A stretch of 39,373 nt of DNA. It comes from Bacteroidales bacterium (GTDB taxonomy: Bacteria; Bacteroidota; Bacteroidia; Bacteroidales; P3). Shown here piece after piece: positions 39,254 to 39,373 of this stretch. The stretch covers positions 1-39,373 of the forward strand of contig JAFROL010000006.1 of NCBI GenBank assembly GCA_017429685.1, written 5' to 3'. The notes under the pieces are model-generated. The model worked only from the letters and a program-made list of their open reading frames with translations, was not told the DNA's origin and made no database searches. Both the position numbers and the translations under genes were made by a program. Position 1 is the first letter of the stretch. Each line of letters begins with the position of its first letter.

Positions 39254-39373
39254 ATAGCTAAATTTCATTTTGTTATATCAATATTTTTTCGTATTTTTGC
39301 AGTATTAACAGAAAAATACAGCATCTATGAAATACCGTAATAATCAAGGCATTGGATTATTTGACAAAGAGAA
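39235..39373 (+). mobile_element. Left end of a putative insertion sequence (continues past the window)
   Basis: From about 39235 (GGGGAGTTCTATAAATTAAA) the sequence no longer encodes the ATPase. A consensus promoter follows (TTTG 39269-39272, N19, TATTTTTG 39292-39299) and a frame begins at 39327. This arrangement, a terminal sequence of about 90 bases, a promoter and then a transposase start, is usual for small insertion sequences. The exact end and target duplication cannot be seen because the right end is missing. Confidence 0.55.
39327..39373 (+). CDS. Start of a probable transposase (partial)
   Basis: Only 15 codons are in the window: M-K-Y-R-N-N-Q-G-I-G-L-F-D-K-E. The GLFDKE segment resembles the N-terminus of IS5-type transposases of Bacteroidales, but the fragment is too short for a firm family call. 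The gene is cut by the window end. Confidence 0.4.
   Translation, partial: MKYRNNQGIGLFDKE

Overview
The window looks like chromosomal DNA of a Bacteroidetes bacterium, most likely order Bacteroidales. The evidence is the lipoprotein boxes, the promoters of the form TTTG-N19-TAnnTTTG (the class-specific -33/-7 consensus), a type IX secretion (T9SS) C-terminal sorting domain on a giant protein, a gldH lipoprotein gene, and the cluster holB, PSP1/RicT, gldH, PBP1A. No rRNA, tRNA or CRISPR array is visible. The species cannot be named from the sequence.

Layout. (1) 1-7.8 kb: an SDR-type L-threonine dehydrogenase heads a run of co-directional genes: a lipocalin-like lipoprotein, an unusual lipoprotein-type flavin reductase and a C69 dipeptidase. 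A bidirectional terminator follows, then a convergent three-gene operon (DUF4419 lipoprotein, unknown protein, TPR protein) and a small minus-strand gene. Palindromic modular repeats in inverted orientation flank this block (about 28-172 and 7861-8097). (2) 8.4-18.7 kb: a second, paralogous C69 dipeptidase, a small secreted protein overlapping its end, and a roughly 2,670-residue T9SS cargo protein built of alternating fibronectin-III and choice-of-anchor-J-like modules. (3) 18.7-27 kb: a long regulatory spacer, a small lipoprotein, rlmN, and the housekeeping operon holB-ricT-gldH-pbp1A on the minus strand. (4) 27-35.5 kb: a VWA-type membrane protein, a polysaccharide flippase, then an operon led by an SPFH/band-7 protein with a ribbon-helix-helix protein and two small membrane proteins, followed by a NatAB-like ABC exporter. 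(5) 35.5 kb to the end: an accessory, decaying region with an AAA/DUF4143 ATPase, a 208-bp fold-back element, a UDG-fold-like protein, a zinc-ribbon/TM gene broken by an in-frame TGA, a remnant of a phospholipase-D-type nuclease gene, and a second AAA ATPase interrupted by what looks like an insertion sequence running off the window. Two near-identical palindromes (35581 and 38665) bracket most of it.

How parts may work together: the dipeptidases, lipoproteins, PBP1A and T9SS cargo point to extensive envelope and extracellular peptide metabolism. The most unusual material is non-coding: dispersed modular palindromes, an 11-bp-phased AATTNNTG array that recurs 27 kb away, minisatellites repeated in opposite orientation in two spacers, and the fold-back element at 37.3-37.5 kb that resembles a structured RNA or a miniature mobile element.
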